Positions 54,343 to 64,000 are shown, counted from the stretch's first letter. The stretch is 64,000 bases of DNA from Rhodanobacter sp. DHB23 (GCF_014842975.1 NZ_JACYXK010000027.1:124001-188000); one strand, 5' to 3'. Made by a program: numbers and translations. Notes: generated from the sequence alone by a model not told the origin.

Positions 54343-55755
54343 ATGCTCATTCCCCTGATCCTCAGCGGCGGCAGCGGCACCCGCCTGTGGCCCGTCTCGC
54401 GCCGGAACCTGCCCAAGCAGTTCCTGTCCCTGGCCGGCCACGGCACGCTGTTCCAGCAGACCGTCGCGCGCACGCGCGCCCTGCCCGAGGTGGCCGCGCC
54501 CATCGTGGTGGCCAGCGAAGACCATCGCTTCCTCGCCGCCGAGCAGTTGCTGGAGGCCGGCGTCGAAGGCGCCGCCATCGTGCTGGAACCGCTGGCGCGC
54601 AATACCGCGCCGGCGATCGCGCTGGGGGCGCTGGAAGCGCTGAAGCGCGACCCCGCGGCGCTGCTGCTGGTGCTGCCGGCGGATCACCTGATCGGCGACA
54701 CCGGCGCGTTCGCCGCCGCGGTGGCGCAGGCGGTGCCGCTGGCGAAACAGGGCTGGCTGGCCACCTTCGGCATCCGCCCCGACCGCGCCGAAACCGGCTT
54801 CGGCTACATCCGCCGCGGCGCGGCGCTGGCCGAAGGCGCGTTCCGCGTCGAGCGCTTCGTGGAGAAGCCCGATCTCGCCACCGCCGAGGGCTACCTCGCC
54901 GACGGCGGCTACGGCTGGAACTCCGGCATGTTCCTGTTCCGTGCCGACCGCTACCTGGAAGAACTGGGCCAGCACGCGCCTGCGATGCTTGCCGCGGTAC
55001 GCGCCGCGCACGCCGCCGCGCAGGCCGACCTCGACTTCGTGCGCGTGGACAAGGAGGCCTTCGCCAAGGTGCCGGAAGACTCCATCGACTACGCGGTGAT
55101 GGAAAAGACCGCGCGCGCCGCGGTGATCCCGGTGAGCTGCGACTGGAGCGACATCGGCTCGTGGTCGGCGCTGTGGCTGGCCGGCGAACGCGACGCCGAC
55201 GGCAACCTGCGCGAGGGCGACACGCTGACCGTCGACACGCGCAATTCGCTGCTGCGCTCGCACGGCCGCCACCTCGTCGCCGCCGTGGGCGTGCAGGACC
55301 TGGTCGTGGTCACCACGCCCGACGCCACCCTCGTCGCGCACCGCGACGCGGCGCAGGACGTGAAGAAGATCGTCGACCAGCTCAAGGCCGGCGGCCGCAG
55401 CGAACACTCCTTCCACCGCGTGGTACACCGCCCGTGGGGCAGCTACGACTCGCTGGAGGCCGGCGAACGCTTCCAGGTGAAGCGCATCGTGGTGAAGCCA
55501 GGCGCCAGCCTCAGCCTGCAGAAGCACCACCACCGCGCCGAACACTGGATCGTGGTCTCCGGCACCGCCGAGGTCACCTGCGACGACAAGGTGTTCCTGC
55601 TCGGCGAAAACCAGAGCACCTACATCCCACTGGGCAGCACGCACCGCCTGCGCAATCCCGGCAAGGTGCCGGTGGAGCTGATCGAGGTGCAGTCCGGCAG
55701 CTACCTCGGCGAGGACGACATCGTGCGCTACGACGACGTGTACGGCCGCGCCTGA
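54343..55755 (+). CDS. manC: Mannose-1-phosphate guanylyltransferase / mannose-6-phosphate isomerase
   Basis: A 470-residue bifunctional enzyme (XanB/ManC type). The N-terminal pyrophosphorylase has LILSGGSGTRLWPVSRRNLPKQF and VEKPDLATAEGYL; the C-terminal cupin isomerase has VHRPWGSYDSLEAGERFQVKRI and LQKHHHRAEHWIVVSGTAEV. It makes GDP-mannose for LPS or exopolysaccharide. It is separated from rfbD by a REP doublet and probably has its own promoter or depends on read-through. The usual partner phosphomannomutase is not present. Confidence 0.96.
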   Translation: MLIPLILSGGSGTRLWPVSRRNLPKQFLSLAGHGTLFQQTVARTRALPEVAAPIVVASEDHRFLAAEQLLEAGVEGAAIVLEPLARNTAPAIALGALEALKRDPAALLLVLPADHLIGDTGAFAAAVAQAVPLAKQGWLATFGIRPDRAETGFGYIRRGAALAEGAFRVERFVEKPDLATAEGYLADGGYGWNSGMFLFRADRYLEELGQHAPAMLAAVRAAHAAAQADLDFVRVDKEAFAKVPEDSIDYAVMEKTARAAVIPVSCDWSDIGSWSALWLAGERDADGNLREGDTLTVDTRNSLLRSHGRHLVAAVGVQDLVVVTTPDATLVAHRDAAQDVKKIVDQLKAGGRSEHSFHRVVHRPWGSYDSLEAGERFQVKRIVVKPGASLSLQKHHHRAEHWIVVSGTAEVTCDDKVFLLGENQSTYIPLGSTHRLRNPGKVPVELIEVQSGSYLGEDDIVRYDDVYGRA

Positions 55756-55784
55756 ATCGCGCACAGGGTGCGCTCCTACCGGCG
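55756..55784. repeat. Single GTAG-type REP arm
   Basis: TCGCGCACAGGGTGCGCTCC plus TAC, the right arm only of the element at 54227. It starts one base after the manC stop and its CTA gives the TAG stop codon of SURF1 on the minus strand. Confidence 0.8.
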
Positions 55785-56546
55785 TTTGCGCAGGCGGTAT
55801 TCGTCGCGTATCACGTAGCCCGCCGCACCCAGCACCATCAACGCCAGCAAATACCAGGTGATCAGGTAGTTGAGGTGGTGGTTGGGGAACTGGATCACCG
55901 TCATGCCGCCACGCGGCCACGCGGATGCGTCCGCACCCGGCGTGGCAGCGGCATCCACGAAGTACGGCGCCACGTCGGTCAGGCCCCGCGCCCTGGCGAT
56001 GGCCGCCACGTCGCGGGTGTACCAGCTGTCGGTGGCCGGGTCGTTGCGCGGAACCAGGCCGGAAGGCTCGCTGATGCGCAGCAGGCCGGTCACCGTGACC
56101 TCGCCGGTTGGCGCCGCCGGGCAATGCCCCTTGAAGTCGCACCAGCCGTCCGGCGCGAAGCCGCGGTTCACCAGCACGATGCTGCCGTCGTCGCGGCGCA
56201 GCGGCGTGAGTATCCAGTAGCCACCGCCGGCGTCGGTGGCCGTCCACACCCGCGTCTGGCGCCCGGGCACCCATGTGCCGCTGAGCTGCACGTGGCGGTA
56301 CTCGGCATTGGCCGCCGTGATGCCGCTCCAGTCCGCCCTCCCGGGCGCAGGCACCGGCGGGGCATGCACGCGCTCATTGGTGTGGGCGATCAGCGCCGTC
56401 TTCCACGCCAGCCGGTGCACCTGCCAGGTGCCCAGCCCGACGAAGGTCGAGAACAGCACGATACCGAGCAGCGCCAGCAGGGCAAGCGCCAGCGGGCCGC
56501 GCATGTGGCGCGTGTTGTCGCCGGGGGGAGTCGATGTGTCAGGCAT
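55776..56546 (-). CDS. SURF1-family oxidase assembly protein
   Basis: A 256-residue SURF1 homologue with two membrane anchors, near the N terminus (LALALLALLGIVLFSTFVGLGTWQVHRLAWK) and C terminus (YLITWYLLALMVLGAAGYVI), around a periplasmic domain. VLVNRGFAP and the His-containing FPNHHLNYLITWY are family signatures. SURF1 helps insert haem into haem-copper oxidases; the nearby cyoABCD suggests it serves the quinol oxidase. The stop codon and last residues are set by a REP arm, so the C terminus may differ from relatives. Confidence 0.92.
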   Translation of the reverse strand: MPDTSTPPGDNTRHMRGPLALALLALLGIVLFSTFVGLGTWQVHRLAWKTALIAHTNERVHAPPVPAPGRADWSGITAANAEYRHVQLSGTWVPGRQTRVWTATDAGGGYWILTPLRRDDGSIVLVNRGFAPDGWCDFKGHCPAAPTGEVTVTGLLRISEPSGLVPRNDPATDSWYTRDVAAIARARGLTDVAPYFVDAAATPGADASAWPRGGMTVIQFPNHHLNYLITWYLLALMVLGAAGYVIRDEYRLRKRR

Positions 56547-56603
56547 GGCACGGCATGGTCGCCTGCCGCACGCGTTGTGCGGCAGGCGATGGACAGCTCG
56601 CCG

Positions 56604-57929
56604 TCAGTCGTTGGGCAGGCCGGACTGGCGGCTGAACCACAAGGCCGCCAGCGTGCCGATCGCACCCGTCAGCAGGTACAGGCCCACGTATGGCACCCCG
56701 GCATAGATGGCGAGCGACAGCGCCACCAGTGGCGCGAAGCCCGCGCCGATCAGCCAGCCCAGGTCCGAGGTGATCATGGCACCGGAATAGCGGAACTCCG
56801 ACGGGAAGTTCGCGCTCACCGCGCCGGCCGCCTGCGCATGGGTGAAGCCGAGCAGGGCATAGCCGAAGATGATGAACAGGTAGCTGTTCACCACGCCGCC
56901 GGAAAGCAGCAGCGCGGTCCAGCCGCTGTACACCGCGATCAGCACGCCGCCCACGCCCAGCGTGGTGCGGCGGCCGAAGCGGTTCGCCACCTTGCCGGAG
57001 ATGACCATGCAGGGCATCGCCACGAAGGCGCCGACCACCTGCACCAGCAGGAAGCTGGTCACCGACTGCTGCGTATAGAGCAGCGCCCACGACAGCGCGA
57101 AGATGGTCACCAGGTGGAACAGCGCATAGCTGGCCAGCGGGGCAAAGGTGCCCAGGGCGACGTTGCGGCCCTGCGCGCGCACCAGCTCGCGCATCGAGGA
57201 GGGCTCGAGATCACGCTCCCTGAGCTGCTCGGCGTAGCGCGGCGCCACCACCATGCGCAGGCTGGCGAACAGCGACACGATGTTGATGGCGAACGCCGCG
57301 AAGAACGGATAGCGCCAGCCCCACTCGATGAATTCCTGCGGCGTCAGGCTGGACCAGATGTAGGCGAACAGGGCCGCGGCGAGGATGAAGCCGACCGGGT
57401 CGGCCAGCTGCGGCAGCATGGCGTACCAGCCGCGCTTGTCCTTCGGCGCCTTGAGCGCCGCCAGCGAGGCAAGCCCGTTCCAGCTGCCGCCCAGCGCGAA
57501 ACCCTGCATGAAGCGCAGCACCGACAGCGCCGCGATGGCGGACCAGCCCAGCGTGGCGTAGCCGGGCAGGAAGGCGGTGCCGGCCGTGGCCATGCCGAGC
57601 AGGAACAGCGCGATGGTCAGCTTGGCGGCGACGCCGATCTGGCGTTGCAGCACCACGAAGAACATGGAGCCCAGCGGGCGGGCGACGAAGGCCAGCGCGA
57701 ACAGCACGAACGAATAGAACACGCCGTCCATGTGGCTGGCGAAGGGGAAGAACACCTCCGGGAACGCCAGCACGCAGCCCAGGCCGAACACGAACAGGTC
57801 GAAGGACTGGCAGATGCGACCAATCACCACACCGATGGCGAGGTCGCCCGAGGTGAGCTGGTCGTGGGGATTCGCGCCGTGCGCTAGGGAGGCCGGGTGG
57901 CCGGCCGACTGGACGTTGCTGATTGACAT
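56604..57929 (-). CDS. MFS transporter, metabolite:H+ symporter-like
   Basis: A 441-residue transporter with about 12 membrane segments. IGRICQSFDLFVFGLGCVLAFPEVFFP near the N terminus and RFMQGFALGGSWNGLASLAA resemble the metabolite:proton symporter (sugar porter-type) part of MFS; GKVANRFGRRTTLGVGG is the second MFS loop motif. Substrate unknown. It is 57 nt upstream of SURF1 on the same strand and divergent from cyoA; MFS genes next to cyo operons recur in several proteobacteria. Confidence 0.85.
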   Translation of the reverse strand: MSISNVQSAGHPASLAHGANPHDQLTSGDLAIGVVIGRICQSFDLFVFGLGCVLAFPEVFFPFASHMDGVFYSFVLFALAFVARPLGSMFFVVLQRQIGVAAKLTIALFLLGMATAGTAFLPGYATLGWSAIAALSVLRFMQGFALGGSWNGLASLAALKAPKDKRGWYAMLPQLADPVGFILAAALFAYIWSSLTPQEFIEWGWRYPFFAAFAINIVSLFASLRMVVAPRYAEQLRERDLEPSSMRELVRAQGRNVALGTFAPLASYALFHLVTIFALSWALLYTQQSVTSFLLVQVVGAFVAMPCMVISGKVANRFGRRTTLGVGGVLIAVYSGWTALLLSGGVVNSYLFIIFGYALLGFTHAQAAGAVSANFPSEFRYSGAMITSDLGWLIGAGFAPLVALSLAIYAGVPYVGLYLLTGAIGTLAALWFSRQSGLPND

Positions 57930-58094
57930 GGTGATTCCGTGGAAAAGCGCGTGCAACGGGGATGGTCGAACAAACCGGCTGCGGCGCGGCGGAACATGAA
58001 GGCCGGCTTCATCTGGCCGTCCGGATTCCTTTGCGACGCCGAACCACACCTGGGCGAACCCGTCCAGCCGGGGGAAACTCGTCTACATAGGGAG

Positions 58095-58119
58095 TATTAT
58101 AGGCGCTCCCTGCGGGAGC
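58095..58119 (+). promoter_or_regulatory. Leader hairpin and -10-like box before cyoA
   Basis: TATTAT (58095-58100) is followed by GCTCCC-TGC-GGGAGC (58105-58119). CTACATAG occurs at 58084 and again at 58146. The arrangement looks regulatory, but no -35 or known operator (ArcA, FNR) fits. Confidence 0.35.
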
Positions 58120-58165
58120 AGTGTAAGCAGCTCCCCGTTGCCTCCCTACATAGATACATGTGTCC

Positions 58166-59203
58166 ATGACAGTGAAACGCCTCCGCGGCTTGCTGCTGCT
58201 CCCCCTCGTGCTGCTTTCCGGCTGCCACCTCGCGCTGCTCGATCCCTCCGGCGACATCGCGCGCCAGCAGAGCGACATCATGCTCGTCACCACGGGGATC
58301 ACCCTGCTGATCGTGGTGCCGGTGCTGGTCGCCATCGGCGTGATCGCCTGGCGCTACCGCGCCTCCAACAAGCAGGCCCACTACGACGCCCACTGGGACC
58401 ACTCGCCCAGCCTGGAACTGCTGGTGTGGGCGGCGCCGCTGCTCATCATCATCGCCGTCGGCGCGATCACCTGGATCGGCACCCACCAGGTCGACCCCTA
58501 CCGCCCGCTCAGCCGCGTGGCCCCGGGCAAGCCCGTGGCGGCGGACGTCAAGCCGCTGGAAGTGGACGTGGTGTCGCTGCGCTGGAAGTGGTTGTTCTTC
58601 TACCCGCAGTACGGCATCGCCACGGTGAACCAGCTGGCGGCGCCGGTGGATCGGCCCATCCAGTTCAAGCTCACCTCAGACGAGATGATGGATGCGTTCT
58701 CCATCCCGGAACTGGCGGGCATGATCTACACCATGCCCGGCATGCAGACGATGCTGCACGCGGTCATCAACAAGCCGGGCCAGTACCAGGGCTTCTCGGC
58801 CAACTACAGCGGCGAAGGCTTCACCGATATGCGCTTCACCTTCGACGGTATGAGCCAGCAGGATTTCGACAGCTGGATCGCCAAGGCCCGCGCCTCTGGC
58901 GGCACGCTCGACCTGCAGGCCTACGAGCAGCTGCGCCAGCCCGAACGCGACGTGCCCGCGCGCGCCTTCGGCAGCTTCGAACCCGACCTGTTCACGCGCA
59001 TCCTCGAACGCTGCATCGACGCCAGCCAGACATGCATGAGCCAGACCATGTCCGGTGACGCCATGCAGGACATGCACAACGACAACGCCGCGCCCACGGA
59101 TGCCGCCAAGCCTGACGGCATGCAAGCCATGGCGAAATCTCAGGCAGCGCTCTTTGTAGCGCACGGGCAACCTGCCGATCCGCGTGCCAGCGCGAAGCAC
59201 TGA
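58166..59203 (+). CDS. cyoA: Cytochrome bo-type ubiquinol oxidase subunit II
   Basis: A 345-residue lipoprotein subunit. The signal ends in lipobox LLSGC, followed by two membrane segments (ITLLIVVPVLVAIGVIAWRY, LELLVWAAPLLIIIAVGAITWIG) and the periplasmic cupredoxin-like domain (VVSLRWKWLFFYPQYGIATVNQL, MQTMLHAVINKPGQYQGFSANYSGEGF) without CuA ligands, as in quinol oxidases. The C-terminal tail is Met-rich. Start at 58166; a GTG at 58160 is possible. It begins the cyoABCD operon. Confidence 0.94.
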   Translation: MTVKRLRGLLLLPLVLLSGCHLALLDPSGDIARQQSDIMLVTTGITLLIVVPVLVAIGVIAWRYRASNKQAHYDAHWDHSPSLELLVWAAPLLIIIAVGAITWIGTHQVDPYRPLSRVAPGKPVAADVKPLEVDVVSLRWKWLFFYPQYGIATVNQLAAPVDRPIQFKLTSDEMMDAFSIPELAGMIYTMPGMQTMLHAVINKPGQYQGFSANYSGEGFTDMRFTFDGMSQQDFDSWIAKARASGGTLDLQAYEQLRQPERDVPARAFGSFEPDLFTRILERCIDASQTCMSQTMSGDAMQDMHNDNAAPTDAAKPDGMQAMAKSQAALFVAHGQPADPRASAKH

Positions 59204-59224
59204 TTCTGTTTAGGGATCCAAACC

Positions 59225-61252
59225 ATGCTTGAACCAATCACCCATCCCGCCGGCAGGAGCCTCCTGTTCGGCCGGCTTACGCTCGATTCCTTGCCGTTCC
59301 TGAAGCCCGATCTCGAGGGCCACATCGTCCTCGCCACACTCGTCGGCGTGCTTCTCGGCGGCCTGGCCATCCTCGGCATCGTCACCAAGAAGCGCCTGTG
59401 GGGCTATCTCTGGAACGAGTGGTTCACCAGCGTGGACCACAAGAAGCTGGGCATCATGTACATGATCCTCGGCACGGTGATGCTGCTGCGCGGCTTCGCC
59501 GACGCCGTCATGATGCGTGCGCAACAGGCGGTCGCCTTCGGCCCGAACATGGGCTACCTGCCGCCCGAGCACTACGACCAGATCTTCACGGCGCACGGCT
59601 CGATCATGATCTTCTTCGTGGCGATGGCCTACATCGTCGGGTTGATCAACTACGTGATGCCGCTGCAGATCGGTTCGCGCGACGTGGCCTTCCCGTTCCT
59701 CAACAACCTCAGCTTCTGGTTCACGTTCTGGGGCGCGATCACCTTCATGGTGTCGCTGTTCGTGGGCGACTTCTCCACCGCCGGCTGGCTGGGCTACCCG
59801 CCCGTCTCCGAACTGCAGCAGGGCCCCGGCGTCGACTACTACATCTGGGGCCTGCAGCTGTCCGGCGTGGGCACCCTGCTCAGCGGCGTCAACTTCGTGG
59901 TCACCATCATCAAGATGCGCGCGCCCGGCATGACGATGATGAAGATGCCGGTGTTCACCTGGACCTCGCTGTGCACCAGCGGCCTGATCATCGCCACCTT
60001 CCCGGTGCTCACCGCCACGCTGCTCCTGCTCTCGCTGGACCGCTACGTCGGCACGCACTTCTTCACCAGCGACTTCGGCGGCAACGTGATGATGTACATC
60101 AACCTGATCTGGGTGTGGGGCCACCCGGAGGTGTACATCCTGATCCTGCCGATCTTCGGCATCTACTCGGAGATCGTGCCGACCTTCTCGGGCAAGCCGC
60201 TGTTCGGCTACTCGTCGATGGTGTACGCCACCTGCGCGATCATGATCCTGTCGTACCTGGTGTGGCTGCACCACTTCTTCACGATGGGCTCGGGCGCGGA
60301 CGTCAACTCGTTCTTCGCGCTGACCACGATGATCATCTCGATCCCCACGGGCGTGAAGATCTTCAACTGGCTGTTCACCATGTACCGCGGCCGCGTGCAC
60401 TTCACCGTGCCGATGCTGTGGACGATGGGCTTCCTGTTCACCTTCACCATCGGCGGCATGACCGGCGTGATGCTGTCGGTGGCGCCGGCGGACTTTCTGC
60501 TGCACAACAGCCTGTTCCTGATCGCGCACTTCCACAACGTGATCATCGGCGGCGTGGTGTTCGGCGTGTTCGCGGGCGTGAACTACTGGTTCCCCAAGGC
60601 GTTCGGCTTCAAGCTCGACGAGTTCTGGGGCAAGGCCAGCTTCTGGTTCTGGCAGATCGGCTTCTGGCTGGCGTTCGGCCCGCTGTACATCATGGGCTTC
60701 ATGGGCGTGACCCGCCGCCTGAGCCACTTCGACAACCCGGCGCTGCAGCCCTACTTCATCGTCGCCGGCATCGGCGCCGCGCTGATCGCGCTCGGCATCG
60801 GCAGCTTCGTCCTGCAGATCGCCATCAGCATCCTGCGCCGCAAGCAGTACGCCGTGGGCGGCGACCCGTGGAACGGCCGCACGCTGGAGTGGGCCACCTC
60901 GTCGCCGCCGCCGGGCTACAACTTCGCGTTCACCCCGAACGTGCACCAGCGCGACGCCTGGATGGACATGAAGAAGCACGGCTACCAGCGCCCGCTGGAG
61001 GGCTTCAACGACATCCACATGCCGAGCAATACCGCCGCGGGCGTGGTCATCGGCGTGCTCTCCTTCGCCTGCTGCTTCGCCCTGGTCTGGTACATCTGGT
61101 GGCTGGCCGCGGCGTCCTTCGTCGGCGTCATCGTCGCCAGCATCGTCCACACCTTCAACTACCACCGCGACTACTACATCCCCAAGGATGAGGTGCGCAC
61201 GTTCGAGCACAGCGGCAACTGGCAGCCCGAGAGCCAGGGAGCAAACGCATGA
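59225..61252 (+). CDS. cyoB: Cytochrome bo-type ubiquinol oxidase subunit I
   Basis: A 675-residue haem-copper catalytic subunit. Haem/copper ligands are visible: His in [11 protein letters not shown], His and crosslinked Tyr in [12 protein letters not shown], the CuB pair in [10 protein letters not shown] and the two haem His in [12 protein letters not shown]. About 15 membrane segments. It reduces oxygen to water and pumps protons. The stop overlaps the cyoC start (ATGA). Length is close to E. coli CyoB (663). Confidence 0.98.
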   Translation: MLEPITHPAGRSLLFGRLTLDSLPFLKPDLEGHIVLATLVGVLLGGLAILGIVTKKRLWGYLWNEWFTSVDHKKLGIMYMILGTVMLLRGFADAVMMRAQQAVAFGPNMGYLPPEHYDQIFTAHGSIMIFFVAMAYIVGLINYVMPLQIGSRDVAFPFLNNLSFWFTFWGAITFMVSLFVGDFSTAGWLGYPPVSELQQGPGVDYYIWGLQLSGVGTLLSGVNFVVTIIKMRAPGMTMMKMPVFTWTSLCTSGLIIATFPVLTATLLLLSLDRYVGTHFFTSDFGGNVMMYINLIWVWGHPEVYILILPIFGIYSEIVPTFSGKPLFGYSSMVYATCAIMILSYLVWLHHFFTMGSGADVNSFFALTTMIISIPTGVKIFNWLFTMYRGRVHFTVPMLWTMGFLFTFTIGGMTGVMLSVAPADFLLHNSLFLIAHFHNVIIGGVVFGVFAGVNYWFPKAFGFKLDEFWGKASFWFWQIGFWLAFGPLYIMGFMGVTRRLSHFDNPALQPYFIVAGIGAALIALGIGSFVLQIAISILRRKQYAVGGDPWNGRTLEWATSSPPPGYNFAFTPNVHQRDAWMDMKKHGYQRPLEGFNDIHMPSNTAAGVVIGVLSFACCFALVWYIWWLAAASFVGVIVASIVHTFNYHRDYYIPKDEVRTFEHSGNWQPESQGANA

Positions 61253-61875
61253 GCACCACGGCTGTCGATTCCGCCGGCATCGCGCGATCGCCGTTCCTCT
61301 GCCACGAGGAACCGCACGCGCACAACGGGACCCTGCTCGGGTTCTGGATCTACCTGATGAGCGACTGCTTCATCTTCGCCTCGCTGTTCGCCTGCTACGC
61401 CGTGCTGGGCACCAGCACTGCGGGCGGCCCGACCGCGGCGGAGGTGCTGGACCTGCATGGCCTGGCGGTGAACACCGCCTTGCTGCTGGTCTCGTCGGTG
61501 ACCTTCGGCTTCGCCATGCTGGAAATGGCGCGCAGGAAGAAGGGCGCCGTGCTGCTGTGGCTGGCCGTGTCCGGCCTGCTGGCGGCCGGCTTCGTGACGC
61601 TGGAGCTGCGCGAGTTCGCCAGCATGATCGCCGACGGTGCCGGCCCCGGCCGCAGCGCCTTCCTGTCCTCGTTCTTCACCCTGGTCGGCACGCACGGCCT
61701 GCACGTGTCCGTCGGCATCCTGTGGCTGATCGTGCTGATGGTGCAGTTGGGCAAGTTCGGCTTCAACGAGGCCAACATCCGCCGCATGCAGTGCCTGAGC
61801 ATGTTCTGGCACTTCCTCGACCTGGTGTGGGTCGGCGTCTTCAGCTTCGTCTACCTGGCAGGTGTGCTGCGATGA
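61249..61875 (+). CDS. cyoC: Cytochrome bo-type ubiquinol oxidase subunit III
   Basis: A 208-residue membrane subunit with five segments; [47 protein letters not shown] and [22 protein letters not shown] are typical. It stabilises the oxidase. It overlaps both neighbours by 4 bp. Confidence 0.97.
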   Translation: MSTTAVDSAGIARSPFLCHEEPHAHNGTLLGFWIYLMSDCFIFASLFACYAVLGTSTAGGPTAAEVLDLHGLAVNTALLLVSSVTFGFAMLEMARRKKGAVLLWLAVSGLLAAGFVTLELREFASMIADGAGPGRSAFLSSFFTLVGTHGLHVSVGILWLIVLMVQLGKFGFNEANIRRMQCLSMFWHFLDLVWVGVFSFVYLAGVLR

Positions 61876-62255
61876 GCCATTCCGATTCCCACGACCACGC
61901 CGCGCACGGCCACGACGAGCACGCCAACCACGGCAGCCTGCGCAGCTACCTCACCGGCTTCGTGCTGGCGGGCATCCTCACCGTCATCCCGTTCTGGCTG
62001 GTGATGGGGCACGTGTTCCAGAGCCACTGGGTGACCATCACCGTGGTGCTGCTGCTGGCCATCGTGCAGATCCTGGTGCACGTCATCTACTTCCTGCACC
62101 TCGACACGCGCTCGGAAGGCGGCTGGAACATGCTGTCCTTCGTCTTCACCATCGTGCTGGTGGTGATCGTGCTGGGCGCCTCGATCTGGGTCATGTACAA
62201 CGAGAACACCAACATGATGCCGATGTCGCCGCAGTACCAGCACAACGGTGAGTGA
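61872..62255 (+). CDS. cyoD: Cytochrome bo-type ubiquinol oxidase subunit IV
   Basis: A 127-residue small subunit with three membrane segments and a His/Asp-rich N terminus ([20 protein letters not shown]), somewhat longer than in E. coli (109). It is the last oxidase gene; cyoE (haem O synthase) does not follow, so that gene must lie elsewhere. A family B repeat and a terminator come directly after. Confidence 0.95.
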   Translation: MSHSDSHDHAAHGHDEHANHGSLRSYLTGFVLAGILTVIPFWLVMGHVFQSHWVTITVVLLLAIVQILVHVIYFLHLDTRSEGGWNMLSFVFTIVLVVIVLGASIWVMYNENTNMMPMSPQYQHNGE

Positions 62256-62258
62256 TCA

Positions 62259-62312
62259 TTGCGATCATCCCTGATCGCGAGGATCAAATGGGCGGCCATC
62301 CATGACCGCCCC
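62259..62312. repeat. Family B interspersed repeat
   Basis: GCGATCATCCCTGATCGC, then GATCAAATGGGCGGCCATCC and a second imperfect hairpin. It matches the second copy at 22901-22963 almost base for base over about 45 nt. Confidence 0.8.
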
Positions 62313-62318
62313 CTCAAG

Positions 62319-62345
62319 GAAAAGCCGGCAATTGCCGGCTTTTTC
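62319..62345 (+). terminator. Intrinsic terminator of cyoABCD
   Basis: AAAAGCCGGCAATTGCCGGCTTTTT: an uninterrupted palindromic stem with T-tract, 64 nt after cyoD. Confidence 0.9.
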
Positions 62346-62616
62346 GTTGCCTTGACCCGCGCGGGCGAGGCGCCAGGCTGGCCAGTCGTTCCAGCCCACG
62401 ATCCAGTTCCCGGTCCCGCATCGGCGGCGCCCGTGCCAGGCCCCTTCGAACCTGCCACCGCCGCGCCTTTGCCCACGCCCACAGCCGAGACGTCAATGAT
62501 GCGGGCAGCGCAAAATGCATCGCCCGCCCGCATGACAGTGGCGCTGGTGACCAAGGGGCATTCGACGGCTTCGCCAGGAGCCTCGGAAGAAGCTTCCTCA
62601 CGACAGGAAACTCCCA

Positions 62617-63669
62617 ATGATGCATCGCCGTGTTTCTTCGAGCAGTATCGTCCAGCGCTGGATGGGGTTGATCGGCGGCATGCTCGCCGCCTCATCGGCG
62701 TTCGCGGCATCCAGTCCGAAGGCGCCGTATTACCACCCGCATCGCCTGGTGCAGATCGAAGCCGGCCGCCGGCTCAACCTGTATTGCGTGGGAAGCGGAA
62801 GCCCGGTCGTGATCTTTGATTACGGGCATGGCGGCCCGATCACGGTATGGTCGAAGGTCCAGCCCGCGATCGGAAAGCTCACCACGGCCTGCGCTTACGA
62901 CCGTGCCGGCTATGGCTTTTCCGATCCGGGCCCGTTGCCGCGCAGCACCGCCGCGCGCGTGTCGGACCTGCACGCCTTGCTTCACGCCGCCGGCCTGAAA
63001 GGCCCTTACATCTTCGTCGGTCACTCCCTGGCAGGCCTGGACGGCGACCTGTTCGCGGACAAATATTTACCCGAACTGGCAGGCATGGTGTTGGTGGATC
63101 CTTCGATCGAGGGCCAGGACGAAGCTTTCAACGCAGTGCTGGGCTCCAGGGTCCGGTTCGACAAGATCCGCTCCGGCTTTTCCAGGTGTGCAGCGATAGC
63201 CAGGTCGGGAAAGCTCCCGACCGATGCCAAGGATGTGAATGATTGCCTGGATCGGGATCCCCACGACGATGCGCTGGCGCGACGCGTCAAGGACCAATGG
63301 AGCATGAGCCCGGCGCTTTGGGACACTCTCCGTTCGGAGTTTGAATCCATATATCCCGGTTCACCGAGCCCCGATCAGGACTTCGCCGGCATCGATGCCG
63401 CGCAACGGGACTGGGGCCACCTCCCGCTCATCATTTTGACGGCAGGCCATTCAAGCGACTGGGCGCCGGCGTCGTTGCGCCGGCGAGTGAAAGCGGTGTG
63501 GGTATCGCACCACGATGCCCTGGCCGCCCGCTCGTCGCGAGGGCGCAACATCCTGGTTCCCGATTCGGGTCATTACATCCAGCTTGAACACCCCGCCGTG
63601 GTGGTCGATGCGATCACGGAAGTGCTCAAAACGGCCCGTCAGGATGCCAGTGGCAAGTCGACGCCATAA
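62617..63669 (+). CDS. Exported alpha/beta hydrolase
   Basis: A 350-residue alpha/beta hydrolase with a signal peptide (WMGLIGGMLAASSAFAAS). The nucleophile is in VGHSLAGLDGDL, the oxyanion region in FDYGHGGPITVW, and the catalytic His in VPDSGHYIQLEHP. The Cys pair (SRCAAIAR, NDCLDRD) may form a disulfide in the periplasm. Substrate unknown. Start at 62617, with AGGA at a normal distance; the next codon is also ATG. No neighbour shares its direction closely. Confidence 0.85.
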   Translation: MMHRRVSSSSIVQRWMGLIGGMLAASSAFAASSPKAPYYHPHRLVQIEAGRRLNLYCVGSGSPVVIFDYGHGGPITVWSKVQPAIGKLTTACAYDRAGYGFSDPGPLPRSTAARVSDLHALLHAAGLKGPYIFVGHSLAGLDGDLFADKYLPELAGMVLVDPSIEGQDEAFNAVLGSRVRFDKIRSGFSRCAAIARSGKLPTDAKDVNDCLDRDPHDDALARRVKDQWSMSPALWDTLRSEFESIYPGSPSPDQDFAGIDAAQRDWGHLPLIILTAGHSSDWAPASLRRRVKAVWVSHHDALAARSSRGRNILVPDSGHYIQLEHPAVVVDAITEVLKTARQDASGKSTP

Positions 63670-63826
63670 CGACGTGTGTGCGGAAACCACACCCTCGGTC
63701 CGGCGCCAGGCTCAATTTCCCGGCGCCAGATGGGCGAATCCATGGTCGGTCCGGCCGCGCTGAGTTGCCCAACCATTGCCCAGTTGGACCAACTATTCCC
63801 ACACCAGCTGCCCGGGCGCCTGTCGC

Positions 63827-64000
<174 letters not shown>

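Larger units (their letters stand above)
62256..62616. other. Intergenic region after cyoABCD
   Basis: 361 bp containing a family B repeat, a terminator and about 270 bp with no credible gene; this latter part should hold the promoter of the following hydrolase but no clear box is seen. Confidence 0.4.

Overview
The window is high-GC gammaproteobacterial chromosome. Several features point to Xanthomonadales, probably Rhodanobacteraceae (Rhodanobacter/Dyella type): a GTP-type PEP carboxykinase, Oar-like TonB-dependent receptors beside TPR-sulfotransferase sequences, GTAG-type REP hairpins, and an O-antigen locus between etfA and metB, the site where Xanthomonas keeps its variable LPS cluster. 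The genus is an inference. I saw no tRNA, rRNA, insertion sequence or CRISPR array.

1-3.2 kb: a hybrid sensor kinase (only its tandem receiver end is in the window), CheR, CheB and a receiver-GGDEF diguanylate cyclase form one tightly coupled operon. 3.2-7.9 kb: hotdog thioesterase, FadE and an alpha/beta hydrolase form a probable fatty-acid operon, divergent from a TetR regulator with twin candidate operators at both start codons. 8-12 kb: pckG, then an ECF sigma/anti-sigma/DUF4097 trio. 12-18 kb: a TonB-dependent receptor, a decayed TPR-sulfotransferase pseudogene and a secreted protein. 18-24.8 kb: a GAF-GAF-GGDEF-EAL protein, hslO, mtgA, a CBS protein and an NTT/MFS-like transporter. 25-28.4 kb: a serine hydrolase, a TonB-like protein and an unusual MetJ repressor domain fused to a histone H1-like lysine/alanine tail.

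29-37.5 kb: gcvH, gcvT, alkB, cysNC and cysD on the minus strand (one-carbon metabolism, alkylation repair, sulfate activation), then an amidase and ETF-ubiquinone oxidoreductase. 37.5-50.6 kb: two glycosyltransferases, etfBA, a sulfotransferase, and a seven-gene minus-strand operon metB-wzm-wzt-acyltransferase-epimerase-glycosyltransferase-methyltransferase/glycosyltransferase. 50.8-55.8 kb: rfbBACD and manC supply dTDP-rhamnose and GDP-mannose, divergent from metB. 55.8-62.3 kb: SURF1, an MFS transporter and the cyoABCD quinol oxidase. The window ends with an alpha/beta hydrolase and the 3' end of glmS.

The FadE, ETF and ETF-QO genes link fatty-acid oxidation to the quinone pool that Cyo oxidises. 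CysDNC makes PAPS, which the sulfotransferase would use. The most unusual items are the MetJ-H1 fusion with its nearby met-box-like and palindromic DNA, and REP hairpins that supply the stop codons of neighbouring genes.
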